From contig CAWIWC010000017.1 of assembly GCA_963839745.1 (NCBI GenBank), positions 124,001 through 188,000 of the forward strand: DNA of 64,000 nucleotides, in the 5' to 3' direction. Of this stretch, positions 8,551 through 17,460 are shown piece by piece (position 1 is the first letter of the stretch; each line of letters opens with the position of its first letter). A program made the translations under genes and the position numbers. Below the pieces are notes generated by a model. It searched no databases and was not told where the DNA came from. It saw only the letters and a program-made list of their open reading frames with translations. Origin of the DNA: JAIBJN01 sp963839745. GTDB lineage: Bacteria; Actinomycetota; Thermoleophilia; Gaiellales; Gaiellaceae.

Positions 8551-8826
8551 GTGACGAAGGCCGAGTTCATCGACATGGTGGCCGATAGGAGTGGCCTTAC
8601 CAAACGGGATGCAACGAAGGCGGTCGACGCGTTCCTCGAGTCCATCACGGCTGCCCTCCAGAGTGGCGACGCGGTGTCCTTTACGGGGTTCGGGAAATTC
8701 TCTCCGCAGCAGCGCGCTGCGCGGCAAGGCGTGAACCCGCGCACCGGCGAGCGCGTCCAGATCCCGGCCGCAACGGTGCCGAAGTTCTCCGCGGGGAGCC
8801 AGCTCAAGGCGGCGCTCCGCCGCTAA
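8551..8826 (+). CDS. HU-family DNA-binding protein
   Basis: A 91-residue histone-like protein. TKAEFIDMVADRSGLTKRDATKAVDAFL and FTGFGKFSPQQRAARQGVNPRTGE match HU, including the GFGKF and RxGxNPxTG motifs of the DNA-bending arm. It lacks the long Lys/Ala tail of mycobacterial HupB. It has its own promoter, a good Shine-Dalgarno sequence and a strong terminator, as expected for a highly expressed single-gene unit. Confidence 0.94.
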   Translation: MTKAEFIDMVADRSGLTKRDATKAVDAFLESITAALQSGDAVSFTGFGKFSPQQRAARQGVNPRTGERVQIPAATVPKFSAGSQLKAALRR

Positions 8827-8850
8827 GGGGTCTCTCCTGAAGGGTTTTCG

Positions 8851-8884
8851 ACGGGGGCCGCACGGGACGGCCCCCGTTTCGTTT
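8851..8884 (+). terminator. Intrinsic terminator after the HU gene
   Basis: Perfect 10-bp stem: ACGGGGGCCG at 8851-8860 pairs with CGGCCCCCGT at 8868-8877, loop of 7, then TTCGTTTC. It also lies at the end of the convergent helicase gene. Confidence 0.8.
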
Positions 8885-11805
8885 CAGAGCCAGACTCGCC
8901 GACGAAGCGCTCGGTAGTCGGCCGACTGCGCGCCGGCGGCGGCGCGCGCGGCCTTGCCCTGCTCGCTCCGCTGCGTGAAGATCAGCTGGGTCGGTCCGAG
9001 CCATCGTCTCCAGGCTCGGGCGAAGGTCTGCGCGCGGTCCTTCCGCCGTCCGAGATCGGAGGGGACTTCGACCCAGCGTCGCTCGAACGGCTCCCGAAAC
9101 GTCGCCGCGCGGAAGAGCGCCGCCAGGGACGAACGAAGCGATGGAACAAGACGCGACACGAGGTAGCGGGGGGCGCCGGTCGGCTCGATGACCTCGTTCA
9201 GTGCGACCGTGAAGCGGCTGCTCTCCTCGGTGGAAGCCTCCTTCAGCCACACGCGCAGATACCCGGAGCTACGCGGTTCGATCGCCAGCGACGCTCCGGC
9301 CGTCTCCGACAGTTCGCCCAGCTCTTGGTAGGCGTCGCGCACGGCGTACGCGACGAGGTCGAGGGGCAACGACTCCTGCAGCTCCCGTCGCGTGCGCGCC
9401 ATCCGGCGCCAGCCCCAGGCGAGTGCGAGCGGCACCAGGGCGATGCCGAGGAGCGCGAGCGGCTCACCTGCACCCGCTGCCGCCAGCGGGCTCAGGACGG
9501 CTCCAGCCCCTGCGAGGCCGAGCGGGACGCGCTGATCGATCGGATACGCAGGCGGCCGGTCATGGTCCGTAAGCACGCGTTCTTGCTCAGGCCGAACGAC
9601 CAGCGTCTCATGCTCCTCGCCGAGATACGGCTCGCCGATCGCCCAGAGCTCCCTCGCCTGCCGGTGCTCACGAGCACGCCGGACCATCGAGCGATTGATC
9701 TCGTTGAACTCGGCCGCCGCAGGAGGAGCAAACGGCGAGAGCGCGGGGTGCACGTGTGACGGTCCTGCCTCGATGACACCGTCCTCGCTCGGGGCAAAGA
9801 GGTGGAGGTGCTTGCGGACGAACCGCCGATAGTCGGCGTCCCCGCGCGCCAGACCGGACGCGACGCACACGATGTCCCAGTTCGAGGCGATCTTCTCCGG
9901 GTCGTCCGGGTCGAGGCGGAGCGACCGTCCGCGCATCTGAGTGACCGAAACCGACGTCGTCGCGGCGCTCAGGTCGACGAGCACGTTCACGCACGGCGCG
10001 TCCCAGCCCTCGCCCAGGAGCGCGCGTGTTCCTACCAGGGCCTTGACCACGCCGTCCGCCAAGAGCTCCGTCGCCAGCGCCACCCAGAGCCGTGGCGTCC
10101 ACGCGCCGCCGCGAGCTTGCAGACGCGCAAGCCCATCCGCGTCGAGCTCGGATGTCCAGCCCTTCACTCGCTCGTCGACTCGCTCCTGCAGCGCAGCAAG
10201 AAGGACATCGGCGTCGTCCGGCGTGCAGCGCAGCCCGCGACCCGAGACGAGGAGCGGTCGCAGGGGGGCCGTGCGTGCATCGCCCCCGAGCGTCAGCACG
10301 GCTTCCGGAGCTGTGCCGGCTTCAGGCCGGAGCACTCCGAGGAGTACCTCGTCGGCGGTTGCGGCGGCTTGCTCGCTGTCTGTGAGGACGAGAGCGCGTA
10401 GTGCTTCGCCGCGCGCGACGTACTCGCAGTCGACGACCTCGACGAGCGCGATCGACTTCGCCGCCGACATGGTGAGCAGGCGGTCGACGTCGGAGGCGCC
10501 GCGTCGAATCCCTTGCCGGGTGAGGTTGAAGCCGAGATCGCGCAGTGCCGCGGCCACGGCCTCGTACTTGGCCGCTGCCTCGGGAGAAGGATCCGGCGAA
10601 AGGCGCTTGAGCGCGTAGTCCTCGAGGATGACGAGCCAGTCGTCGAGGCTCGGCACCTCACGGTAACCCTCGCCGCGCGGCGCGCCCGGTGGCAGAGGCA
10701 GGCCGGCGGAGGTCAGGAAGCGCGCTCCCGCCCGCGCGAGGGCCGGATGCCTCCGCTGGAACGACGCCCATGTGACCTTGGCCTCCTCGCCTTCGCGTTG
10801 TCGATCGCGCAGCCGAGTGAGCACCCAGCTCGGGAAACTGAGCGGGCCGTCGACATCGTCGTGGAGAGTCGTGATCAACTCCTGGAACCGGAGGTCGTGC
10901 TCCGCCAGCCAGTCGGCCTCGACCTGCAGCGGCTCCGTGAGCCACGCAAGCTCCTGATACGGGGCCAGGTATCCCTCCCGCACGACGGCGGGCGTCGGGA
11001 CCGTGAAGTCGACCGGCCCGAGGAGCGCCTCGTAAAGATCCTCCTCCGCGGCCGTCAGCTCGCCGGGAGGAGTCGCAGTGAGCCCGATGAGGTGCACGTC
11101 CCCTAGCTCTTCGATGCCGGCTCGCACCACGTACCCCCAGAGGGACGCTAGGTGATGGCACTCGTCGAGGACGATCGTATTCACGCCACGGGCGTCCAAG
11201 GCCTCGAGCCGCTCTCGTGCTCCGGCGCTCAGCAGCTGCCCGAGGTGAAGGTCACCGTGCTCCGCACGGGCGATCTCGCGCTTGAGCGACGCGGTGATCT
11301 TTCGCACCTCGCGGTCGCGCCGACGAGCAGCCTCTCCGGTCCAGCGCGCGGAGTCGGCCTGGACCTCATCGGGTGTCGAGGCGATCGCCTTTGCGCGCTG
11401 GGTGGCCCATCGCCTCCCGGCGAGATCGCCGAGGGCGCCTGCCGGGTCGTCGAGCTGACACAGCGACTGGTACGTCAGCACTGAGATCGGGCTCGAGGTG
11501 TCCGGTGCGGCCACCGTCCCGTCGCCGCCGAAAAGCTCCACTGCGCGGAGCCATTGCGCCTGGATCGCGGTGTTCGGAACGAGGACGAGGGCGGGCCGGC
11601 CGAGCCGTCGAATCAGCTCGACCCCGACGAGCGTCTTGCCGGATCCGGGCGGCGCAACGATGTGGCTGCGCCATCTGCCCTGGGCGAGGTCGTTCTCGAC
11701 CGACTCGAGGGCGAGCTCCTGATAGCGCCGCCAACGGCCGCGAAACGCGAGCTGCTCGAAGCTGGTGGCGGCCACTCGCGGTACTTCTACCCCGTCGCCC
11801 GGCAT
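8884..11805 (-). CDS. SF2 DEAH-type helicase with C-terminal membrane hairpin
   Basis: Large superfamily-2 ATPase, 973 residues from the ATG at 11805. Walker A APPGSGKT at 51-58, Walker B DECHH at 214-218, motif III TATPP at 243-247 and motif VI QMRGRSLR at 623-630, with a long insertion between the two RecA lobes. Two hydrophobic stretches follow at about 763-798, then a 170-residue soluble tail not recognised. An earlier ATG at 11829 lies inside the SOS box, so 11805 is preferred. Divergent from an exonuclease/GIY-YIG gene; SOS control is likely. Exact role (repair or defence) unknown. Confidence 0.75.
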   Translation of the reverse strand: MPGDGVEVPRVAATSFEQLAFRGRWRRYQELALESVENDLAQGRWRSHIVAPPGSGKTLVGVELIRRLGRPALVLVPNTAIQAQWLRAVELFGGDGTVAAPDTSSPISVLTYQSLCQLDDPAGALGDLAGRRWATQRAKAIASTPDEVQADSARWTGEAARRRDREVRKITASLKREIARAEHGDLHLGQLLSAGARERLEALDARGVNTIVLDECHHLASLWGYVVRAGIEELGDVHLIGLTATPPGELTAAEEDLYEALLGPVDFTVPTPAVVREGYLAPYQELAWLTEPLQVEADWLAEHDLRFQELITTLHDDVDGPLSFPSWVLTRLRDRQREGEEAKVTWASFQRRHPALARAGARFLTSAGLPLPPGAPRGEGYREVPSLDDWLVILEDYALKRLSPDPSPEAAAKYEAVAAALRDLGFNLTRQGIRRGASDVDRLLTMSAAKSIALVEVVDCEYVARGEALRALVLTDSEQAAATADEVLLGVLRPEAGTAPEAVLTLGGDARTAPLRPLLVSGRGLRCTPDDADVLLAALQERVDERVKGWTSELDADGLARLQARGGAWTPRLWVALATELLADGVVKALVGTRALLGEGWDAPCVNVLVDLSAATTSVSVTQMRGRSLRLDPDDPEKIASNWDIVCVASGLARGDADYRRFVRKHLHLFAPSEDGVIEAGPSHVHPALSPFAPPAAAEFNEINRSMVRRAREHRQARELWAIGEPYLGEEHETLVVRPEQERVLTDHDRPPAYPIDQRVPLGLAGAGAVLSPLAAAGAGEPLALLGIALVPLALAWGWRRMARTRRELQESLPLDLVAYAVRDAYQELGELSETAGASLAIEPRSSGYLRVWLKEASTEESSRFTVALNEVIEPTGAPRYLVSRLVPSLRSSLAALFRAATFREPFERRWVEVPSDLGRRKDRAQTFARAWRRWLGPTQLIFTQRSEQGKAARAAAGAQSADYRALRRRVWL

Positions 11806-11822
11806 TCGTCCGGGATTGAGAG

Positions 11823-11836
11823 CGAACATATGTTCG
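11823..11836. promoter_or_regulatory. LexA-type SOS box
   Basis: The perfect 14-bp palindrome CGAACATATGTTCG matches the actinobacterial/Gram-positive LexA consensus CGAAC-N4-GTTCG. It sits 18 bases upstream of the helicase ATG and directly upstream of the -10 box (TATGCT, 11839-11844) of the nuclease gene, so bound LexA would block both genes. Confidence 0.82.
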
Positions 11837-11851
11837 TGTATGCTCTGACGG

Positions 11852-13534
11852 GTGCAGCTGGCGTTCGATGCGGCCGACCGGCTCGTCGAGCTGGTCGAGG
11901 AGCGCAGGGGGCCGGTTCCCGCCGAGGAGGCGGCCCGCTCGCTCTTCGCGCTCGCGCATGCGCCCGTGGCGCTCGCCCGGAGCTTGCTCGAGGACGTCGT
12001 CGAAGGCGACGTCCGCCTCGCCTGGCGTGGTGACTGCGTCGGCCTGACCGCGCCGCCCGGCCAAGGGCTGCCCCTCGAGGCGGCGCGCTTCGTCGTCGTC
12101 GACCTCGAGACGACGGGCCTGCGGCCTGCCCGCGCCGGGATCTGCGAGATCGGCGCCGTCCGCATCGAGGCACTGCTCCCGGCAGGCACGTTCCAGACGC
12201 TCGTCGACCCGGGCGTCGAGCTCCCGCCCGTGATCGCGGGCCTGACGGGGATCCACGACCGCGATCTGCGCGGGGCGCCGCGCGCGCCGGCGGCGGTCAG
12301 CAGCTTCCTCGCCTTCGCCGGCGAGCACGCCGTCCTCGTCGCCCACAACGCCCGCTTCGACCTGGCCTTCCTCGACCGCGAGGTCGAGCTGATCTCCGGT
12401 CGCCGCCTGGCTGCGCCCGTGGTGGACACCGTCGGGCTCGCTCGCCGGCTGCTCGTAGGGCGCATCCCGCGGGTTGGGCTCGCCTCGCTCGCGCAGTTCT
12501 TCGGCACCTCGGTGCGCCCGTGCCACCGGGCGCTCCCGGATGCGCAGGCGACCGCCGAGATCCTCGTCTCGCTCATCGGCCTGGCCCAGGAGCGCGGCGC
12601 GCGCACGGTGGCGGACCTCGTCGAGCTCTCCGCGCCGCGCCGGCGGCGCGTCTACGACAAGCGGTCGCTCGTCTTCGGGGCGCCCACGCGCCCCGGCGTC
12701 TACGTGTTTCGCGGTCCGGGCGGCGAGCCGCTCTACGTGGGGCGGGCGCGGGACCTGCGAGCGCGGCTGCGGTCGTACTTTCGCTCGGAGCGGCAGCGGC
12801 CCGCGGTCGAAGCGGCGCTCGCGGCCGTCGACCGGGTCGAGTGGACGGTGCTGGGCTCCGAGGTGGAGGCCGCGCTCGAGGAGCTTCGTCTCATCCGCGA
12901 GCTACGGCCGCCGGCGAACGCCCGCGGGAAGCGCGGCGGGCACGCGTTCTACCTCAGGCCGCGCGGCGACCGTCTCGTCGTCTCCTCGCAGCCGGGCCCG
13001 TTCGGCCCGATTCGCAGCCGCCGGCGGGCCGAGCGCGCCGCGCGCGCCCTCGACGGCGCGACCGAGGACGAGCTCGAGCGGTTGACTGCCGGCGGCCCGC
13101 TCCCGCGCCTCCGCGCGCGCCTGCGCGACCTCTCCGAGTGCCTGCGCTACGAGGACGCAGGGCGCCTGCGCGACCGCATCCGCGCGCTCGAGAGCGTCAT
13201 CCGCGAGCTCGCCGCGCTCGAGCGCCTGCGTGCGGCCGAGATCTGCCTCCTCACGCCCGCGTCGCGGCCGGGCTTCACCAGGGCGATCTTCGTCTCCGGC
13301 GGACGCGTCGCGGACGCGCGGGAGCTCCCGCCGGGCGCCGGAGCAGCGCTCGAAGTGCGCGCCGGGATTGCGGCGACCAGGGCCCTCGAGCCGTCGCTCG
13401 CGGCCGAGGACGCGGAGGAGCTGCTGCTCCTCGGCTCGTTCCTGCGGCGGCCGCCGCCCGAGCTCGCGGTCGTTCGCCTCGACGAGCGGCAAATCCTTGC
13501 CGCGCTGCGGGCTCCCCGTAGCCAGGTCGCCTAG
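11852..13534 (+). CDS. DnaQ-like exonuclease fused to GIY-YIG (UvrC-like) nuclease
   Basis: A 560-residue repair-type fusion. Residues 78-250 are a DEDDh exonuclease with ExoI DLETTG (84-89), ExoII HNARFD (165-170) and ExoIII HRALPDA (225-231). Residues 280-370 are a GIY-YIG domain (GVYVFRG at 282, YVGRARDLRARLRSYF from 295). A UvrB/UvrC-interaction-like segment follows near 430-450 (CLRYEDAGRLRDRI). This is the actinobacterial DnaQ-UvrC/Cho-like architecture. GTG start 7 bases after TATGCT, and SOS-controlled through the box shared with the helicase. Confidence 0.9.
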   Translation: MQLAFDAADRLVELVEERRGPVPAEEAARSLFALAHAPVALARSLLEDVVEGDVRLAWRGDCVGLTAPPGQGLPLEAARFVVVDLETTGLRPARAGICEIGAVRIEALLPAGTFQTLVDPGVELPPVIAGLTGIHDRDLRGAPRAPAAVSSFLAFAGEHAVLVAHNARFDLAFLDREVELISGRRLAAPVVDTVGLARRLLVGRIPRVGLASLAQFFGTSVRPCHRALPDAQATAEILVSLIGLAQERGARTVADLVELSAPRRRRVYDKRSLVFGAPTRPGVYVFRGPGGEPLYVGRARDLRARLRSYFRSERQRPAVEAALAAVDRVEWTVLGSEVEAALEELRLIRELRPPANARGKRGGHAFYLRPRGDRLVVSSQPGPFGPIRSRRRAERAARALDGATEDELERLTAGGPLPRLRARLRDLSECLRYEDAGRLRDRIRALESVIRELAALERLRAAEICLLTPASRPGFTRAIFVSGGRVADARELPPGAGAALEVRAGIAATRALEPSLAAEDAEELLLLGSFLRRPPPELAVVRLDERQILAALRAPRSQVA

Positions 13535-13594
13535 CCACAGGACCATGCCGCCGGGGGAGGCGTCAGGCCGAGCTGCGCTCTAAGCTCCGCATTC

Positions 13595-14530
13595 ATGGCG
13601 CAGGAGGTCGAGGCTGGGGTGCGCTCGGAGACCGGGACGGTGACTTTCGGCGACCGCGTTGCGGCCGCCGTGGACGCGAAGCGGAGTCAGCTCGTCGTCG
13701 GCCTCGATCCGCGCGCCGAGCTGCTTCCCGTCGAGCTGCGCGGGGACATCCACCGCAGCCGAGCAGCCGCCGCCGACGCGGTCGCGCGCTTCTGCCGCGG
13801 ACTGATCGACGCGGTCTCCCCGTATGTGGTCGGAGTGAAGGCGCAGCTTGCGTACTTCGAGACGCTGGGCGCGGACGGCGTGCGCGCCTTCGAGGACATC
13901 TGCGACTACGCGCGCGCCGCGAACCTCCTCGTGATCGCCGACGCCAAGCGCGGAGACATCGGCTCGACCGCGCGCGCGTACGCGGACGCCTATCTCGAGC
14001 GGCGGGAGGACATGCCGCCGCCGGTCGACGCGCTCACGGTGAGCCCGTACCTCGGCAGCGACTCGATCGAGCCGTTCCTCGCTGCGTGCCGCCGCTCGGG
14101 CAACGGGATCTTCTGCCTCGTGAAGACGTCGAACGCCGGCAGCGCCGACCTCCAGGACGCGACGCTCTCCGACGGCCGGCGGCTCTGGCACCAGGTGGCC
14201 GAGCTCGTGGACGCGTGGGGCCAGGATCTCGTCGGCGAGCGAGGGCTCTCGAGCGTGGGTGCCGTCGTGGGCGCGACCTACCCTCGGGCCGTGGCCGAGG
14301 CCAGGAAGCTGATGCCGCAGGCGATCCTGCTGCTCCCCGGCGTGGGGGCGCAGGGCGGCACCCCGGCCGACGTGGCCAGGGCGTTCACGAGCGGGCCGGC
14401 GAGCGCGCTCGTTCCCGTGTCCCGCTCGGTCATCTACGCGTTCCGCGTCGACGGGCGGGACTGGCGCACGGCCGCCGCCGGCGCCGCGGCACGCCTGCGC
14501 GACGACGTCTGGACGGTGTCGGGATGGTAG
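13595..14530 (+). CDS. pyrF: Orotidine 5'-phosphate decarboxylase (type 2)
   Basis: A 311-residue enzyme giving UMP from OMP. Its length and VIADAKRGDIGSTARAYADAY (catalytic Lys-Asp network, type 2 form) identify it, together with VGLDPR near the start and LLPGVGAQGG near the phosphate site. TAAGCT ends 8 bases before the ATG. The stop overlaps the LysM gene. Confidence 0.94.
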   Translation: MAQEVEAGVRSETGTVTFGDRVAAAVDAKRSQLVVGLDPRAELLPVELRGDIHRSRAAAADAVARFCRGLIDAVSPYVVGVKAQLAYFETLGADGVRAFEDICDYARAANLLVIADAKRGDIGSTARAYADAYLERREDMPPPVDALTVSPYLGSDSIEPFLAACRRSGNGIFCLVKTSNAGSADLQDATLSDGRRLWHQVAELVDAWGQDLVGERGLSSVGAVVGATYPRAVAEARKLMPQAILLLPGVGAQGGTPADVARAFTSGPASALVPVSRSVIYAFRVDGRDWRTAAAGAAARLRDDVWTVSGW

Positions 14531-14907
14531 ACCCGGATCGCCTCCGCGTCTGGGTCGCGCGACTGGCGGCGCCGCTGGCGTTCTTCTTCGCCGCCACCGT
14601 GCTCGTCGTGCTCGTCCAGCGCGGCCTCGAGTCCGGCGAGGGCGAGGCGGAGAGCGGCACGGCGTCGGGGGACACGACCACGGCGCCCACGACGACGTCC
14701 GGGCCCGACGGGACGACCACGACGCCCGGCGAAGGCCCGTGCCTGGCGAATCGCACGCGCGTGCGCGCAGGGGACACGCTCGAGTCGATCGCCGCGCGCT
14801 GCGGGGTCGACGTCGATCAGATCATCGAGCTGAACCCGGGGATCGACCCGCTCGCCCTTTCGCCCGGCCAGCGCGTCCGCATCCGCCCGCCGGCGACCCA
14901 GGGCTAG
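14524..14907 (+). CDS. Membrane-anchored LysM-domain protein
   Basis: A 127-residue protein. One membrane helix (LAAPLAFFFAATVLVVLVQ, about residues 14-33), a Thr/Gly/Ser-rich linker, then a LysM domain (TRVRAGDTLESIAARCG, NPGIDPLALSPGQRVRI), so the domain would face the cell wall. It overlaps the pyrF stop by 7 bases. A role in wall binding is inferred from the domain only. Confidence 0.8.
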   Translation: MVDPDRLRVWVARLAAPLAFFFAATVLVVLVQRGLESGEGEAESGTASGDTTTAPTTTSGPDGTTTTPGEGPCLANRTRVRAGDTLESIAARCGVDVDQIIELNPGIDPLALSPGQRVRIRPPATQG

Positions 14908-15218
14908 TCGGTCATCTTGCGGCGCAGGGCCCGCGCCGAATGCACGCCCGCGAGCGCGATGGTCATGAGCGGGTTGCCAAGCGTCTTGAGCTCGAGCGCC
15001 CCGGCCCTGATCTCGCGGGGGCGGCGTGGGATGGTGAGGCTGCGCGGGGCGCTTCCGAGGGGGAGCACCCGCTCGTTGCCCTTTCGCTCCCCGCCGGCCC
15101 AGACGAAGACCCGCGTCGGCCGTAGCTCGAAGCCGCCGAGCTCCCCGACCCGCACCTGGAACGAGCGCTCGACCCCGCGAACGCGCGCCGGCTTGTCGTC
15201 CTTCTTCGGCTCGGCCAT
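14904..15218 (-). CDS. Hypothetical protein
   Basis: A 104-residue protein starting MAEPKKDDKPARVRG. A beta-rich middle (VRVGELGGFELRPTRVFVWAGG) precedes a hydrophobic segment near the C terminus (LKTLGNPLMTIALAGVH). It overlaps the LysM stop and is divergent from the DD-carboxypeptidase, with which it shares a two-way promoter. No family recognised. Confidence 0.5.
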   Translation of the reverse strand: MAEPKKDDKPARVRGVERSFQVRVGELGGFELRPTRVFVWAGGERKGNERVLPLGSAPRSLTIPRRPREIRAGALELKTLGNPLMTIALAGVHSARALRRKMTD

Positions 15219-15228
15219 CGCTGCACGA

Positions 15229-15238
15229 GTTATAGCCT
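15229..15238. promoter_or_regulatory. Overlapping divergent -10 boxes (14904 and 15246 genes)
   Basis: TAGCCT (15233-15238) points right, 7 bases before the carboxypeptidase GTG. TATAAC (15234-15229) points left, 10 bases before the ATG at 15218. The two share the central TA, so one melted region could serve both directions. Confidence 0.45.
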
Positions 15239-15245
15239 GAGGTCC

Positions 15246-16403
15246 GTGCACCTGCGCATCCTCGCCCTGCTCGCGGCCGTTGCGGCCGCGCTCGTCGTCG
15301 CCTTCTCCGCTTCGGCCTCCACGCCGCCGCCGGTCGACGCGCGGGCGGTGATCGTCGCGGACGGGCGCACGGGCGACGTGCTCTACGCCGAGAACGCCGA
15401 CCGCCGTATGGCCATGGCGAGCATCACGAAGCTGATGACGGCGCTGGTCACGCTCGAGCACGCGCGGCCGGGCGACGTCGTCACGGTCTCGCCCAGGGCG
15501 ATCGGTAAGGGCGGCTCCTCGATCTTCCTCACCGCGGGCGAGCAGCTCACGGTTCGCGACCTTCTCGCCGCTGCGCTGATCCAGAGCGCGAACGACGCCG
15601 CCTTCGCGCTCGCCGCCCACGTTGGCGACGGCAGCGTGCCGCGGTTCGTGCAGCTGATGAACGAGAAGGCGGCGGAGCTCGGGCTCGAGGACACTCATTT
15701 CGTGCGCCCGGACGGCCTCGACACGCCGGGCCATTTCTCCTCGGCCGAGGACGTGCTCGCCCTGTCCCGTATCGCGATGCAGCGTCCGCTCGTGCGCAGG
15801 CTCGTCCGCACGAAGACCATGCAGATCGCCGGCCCGCGCACGCTGAAGAGCTGGAACGACCTGCTCTGGCGGGTGCCGGGTCTCGTCGGCGTCAAGACCG
15901 GGCACACCGACAACGCGGGCTGGGCGCAGGTCGCGGCCGCCAAGCGCGGGCCGACGAGCGTCTACGCCGTCATCCTGGGCAGCCCGGGCCGCGAGCGGCG
16001 CAACGTCGACCTGACGGAGCTCGTCGAGTGGGGCTTCGACCAGTACGCGACCTTCACGCTCGTCCGGGAGGGCGCGCGGTACGCGACCGCCGCGATCCCG
16101 TTCGAGGACGAGCGCGTCGGGCTCGTCGCCGAGGGAGGCGCTGCACGCGTCGTGCGGCTCGGGGACGGGTCGCAGTTCGTCGAGCGCGTGGTCGCGCCGG
16201 CGATGGTCGACCTGCCGATCCAGAAGGGCCAGAAGCTCGGCGAGGTCGTGGTGACCCTCGGCGACCGCGAGGTGGCGCGCGTCGATCTCGTCGCGGCGCG
16301 CGACGTGCCCGCCCCGACATTTCGCGAGCGAGCGGGCTGGTACGCCGACCACGCGCTGGACGAGGCGAGCGACATGCTGGCCGCCGTCGTTCCCGGGCTC
16401 TGA
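15246..16403 (+). CDS. D-alanyl-D-alanine carboxypeptidase (PBP5-like)
   Basis: A 385-residue secreted enzyme trimming the terminal D-Ala of peptidoglycan stems. Signal peptide (about residues 1-25, ending SASAS), then the serine-peptidase triad motifs SITK (Ser59), QSANDAAFALA (SxN) and KTGHT. The C-terminal beta domain (about 265-360) and a possible amphipathic anchor at the end are typical of the family. GTG start 7 bases after TAGCCT. Confidence 0.92.
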   Translation: MHLRILALLAAVAAALVVAFSASASTPPPVDARAVIVADGRTGDVLYAENADRRMAMASITKLMTALVTLEHARPGDVVTVSPRAIGKGGSSIFLTAGEQLTVRDLLAAALIQSANDAAFALAAHVGDGSVPRFVQLMNEKAAELGLEDTHFVRPDGLDTPGHFSSAEDVLALSRIAMQRPLVRRLVRTKTMQIAGPRTLKSWNDLLWRVPGLVGVKTGHTDNAGWAQVAAAKRGPTSVYAVILGSPGRERRNVDLTELVEWGFDQYATFTLVREGARYATAAIPFEDERVGLVAEGGAARVVRLGDGSQFVERVVAPAMVDLPIQKGQKLGEVVVTLGDREVARVDLVAARDVPAPTFRERAGWYADHALDEASDMLAAVVPGL

Positions 16404-16472
16404 GCTCGCGGACGCGGAGGGAGGGCGGCTGACGGTAGGATCGTTTCGGGTGCCTTCTCCGTATCCACTCGG

Positions 16473-17432
16473 ATGATCGTCACCGTCACGCTCAACGCAG
16501 CGATCGACCGGACGCTCGTCGTTCCGAACTTCCAGCCGGGTCAGCGCCACCGTGCAAGCGTTGGTTTCCCCAGTGCCGGCGGGAAGGGGATCAACATTGC
16601 CCGCGCGCTCAAGCAGCTCGGGGCGCCGGTGGTCTGCACGGGCCTGGCCGGCGGCCGCACGGGCACGCTCTTCGTCGAGGAGCTGACGAACGAGGGCATC
16701 CTCAACGACTTCGTCCGCATCAAGCACGAGTCGCGGACGTCGATCGCGGTGCTCGACCCGACCTCCAACGCCTACACGGAGATCAACGAGTGGGGCCCCG
16801 AGGTGAGCGAGGAGGAGCTCGACATCCTCCGCGAGAAGCTCGCGTACCTCGCCCAGGGCGCCGAGTTCGTCGTCCTGGCGGGCTCGCTTCCGCGCGGCGT
16901 CGACCCGGGCTTCTACGGCGAGCTCGTGCGCGAGCTGAATCGCGACCAGCTACTCACGGTCGTCGACACCGAGGGCGAGCCGCTCCGGCTCGCAGTCGAG
17001 GCCGAGCCGTACCTCGTCTCACCGAACCAGCGCGAGGCCGAGGCCCTCGTCGGCCACGAGTTCGTGGACGAGGAGGACCTCGCGGCCGGGCTCGACGAGA
17101 TCGCCGACCTGGGCGCCCGGAACGTCCTCATCACGCTCGAGACGGGCTGCTACGCGCTGCTGCGCGAGGACCGCACGGCGCTGCGCGTCCGGGCCGAGGC
17201 GCCGCGCGTCGAGCCGACCTCGGTCGTCGGGGCGGGGGACACGCTCCTGGCCGGCTTCCTCGCCGCCCGCGTTGCCGGTCGGCCGTTCGAGGAGGCCGTC
17301 CGCTCGGCCGTCGCGGCCGGGACGGCGTCGGTGCTCGAGGCGGGCGCCGGCCGCTTCGACCTACGCGAGGCGATGCGCCTCGCGCCGCTCGTCCAGCTCG
17401 AGCACATCGAGCACGTGGCCCAGGAAGGCTAG
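16473..17432 (+). CDS. 1-phosphofructokinase-family sugar kinase
   Basis: A 319-residue PfkB/ribokinase-fold kinase. It opens MIVTVTLNAAIDRTL, with GGKGINIARALKQLG, LAGSLPRGV and the catalytic-base motif VVGAGDTLLAGF. The N-terminal signature is that of FruK/LacC (fructose-1-phosphate or tagatose-6-phosphate kinase). No PTS genes are nearby, so the substrate is uncertain. TAGGAT at about 16437 implies a leader of roughly 30 bases. Confidence 0.85.
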   Translation: MIVTVTLNAAIDRTLVVPNFQPGQRHRASVGFPSAGGKGINIARALKQLGAPVVCTGLAGGRTGTLFVEELTNEGILNDFVRIKHESRTSIAVLDPTSNAYTEINEWGPEVSEEELDILREKLAYLAQGAEFVVLAGSLPRGVDPGFYGELVRELNRDQLLTVVDTEGEPLRLAVEAEPYLVSPNQREAEALVGHEFVDEEDLAAGLDEIADLGARNVLITLETGCYALLREDRTALRVRAEAPRVEPTSVVGAGDTLLAGFLAARVAGRPFEEAVRSAVAAGTASVLEAGAGRFDLREAMRLAPLVQLEHIEHVAQEG

Positions 17433-17460
17433 CCACCTTGCTTGGTACGATCGCTCGACG

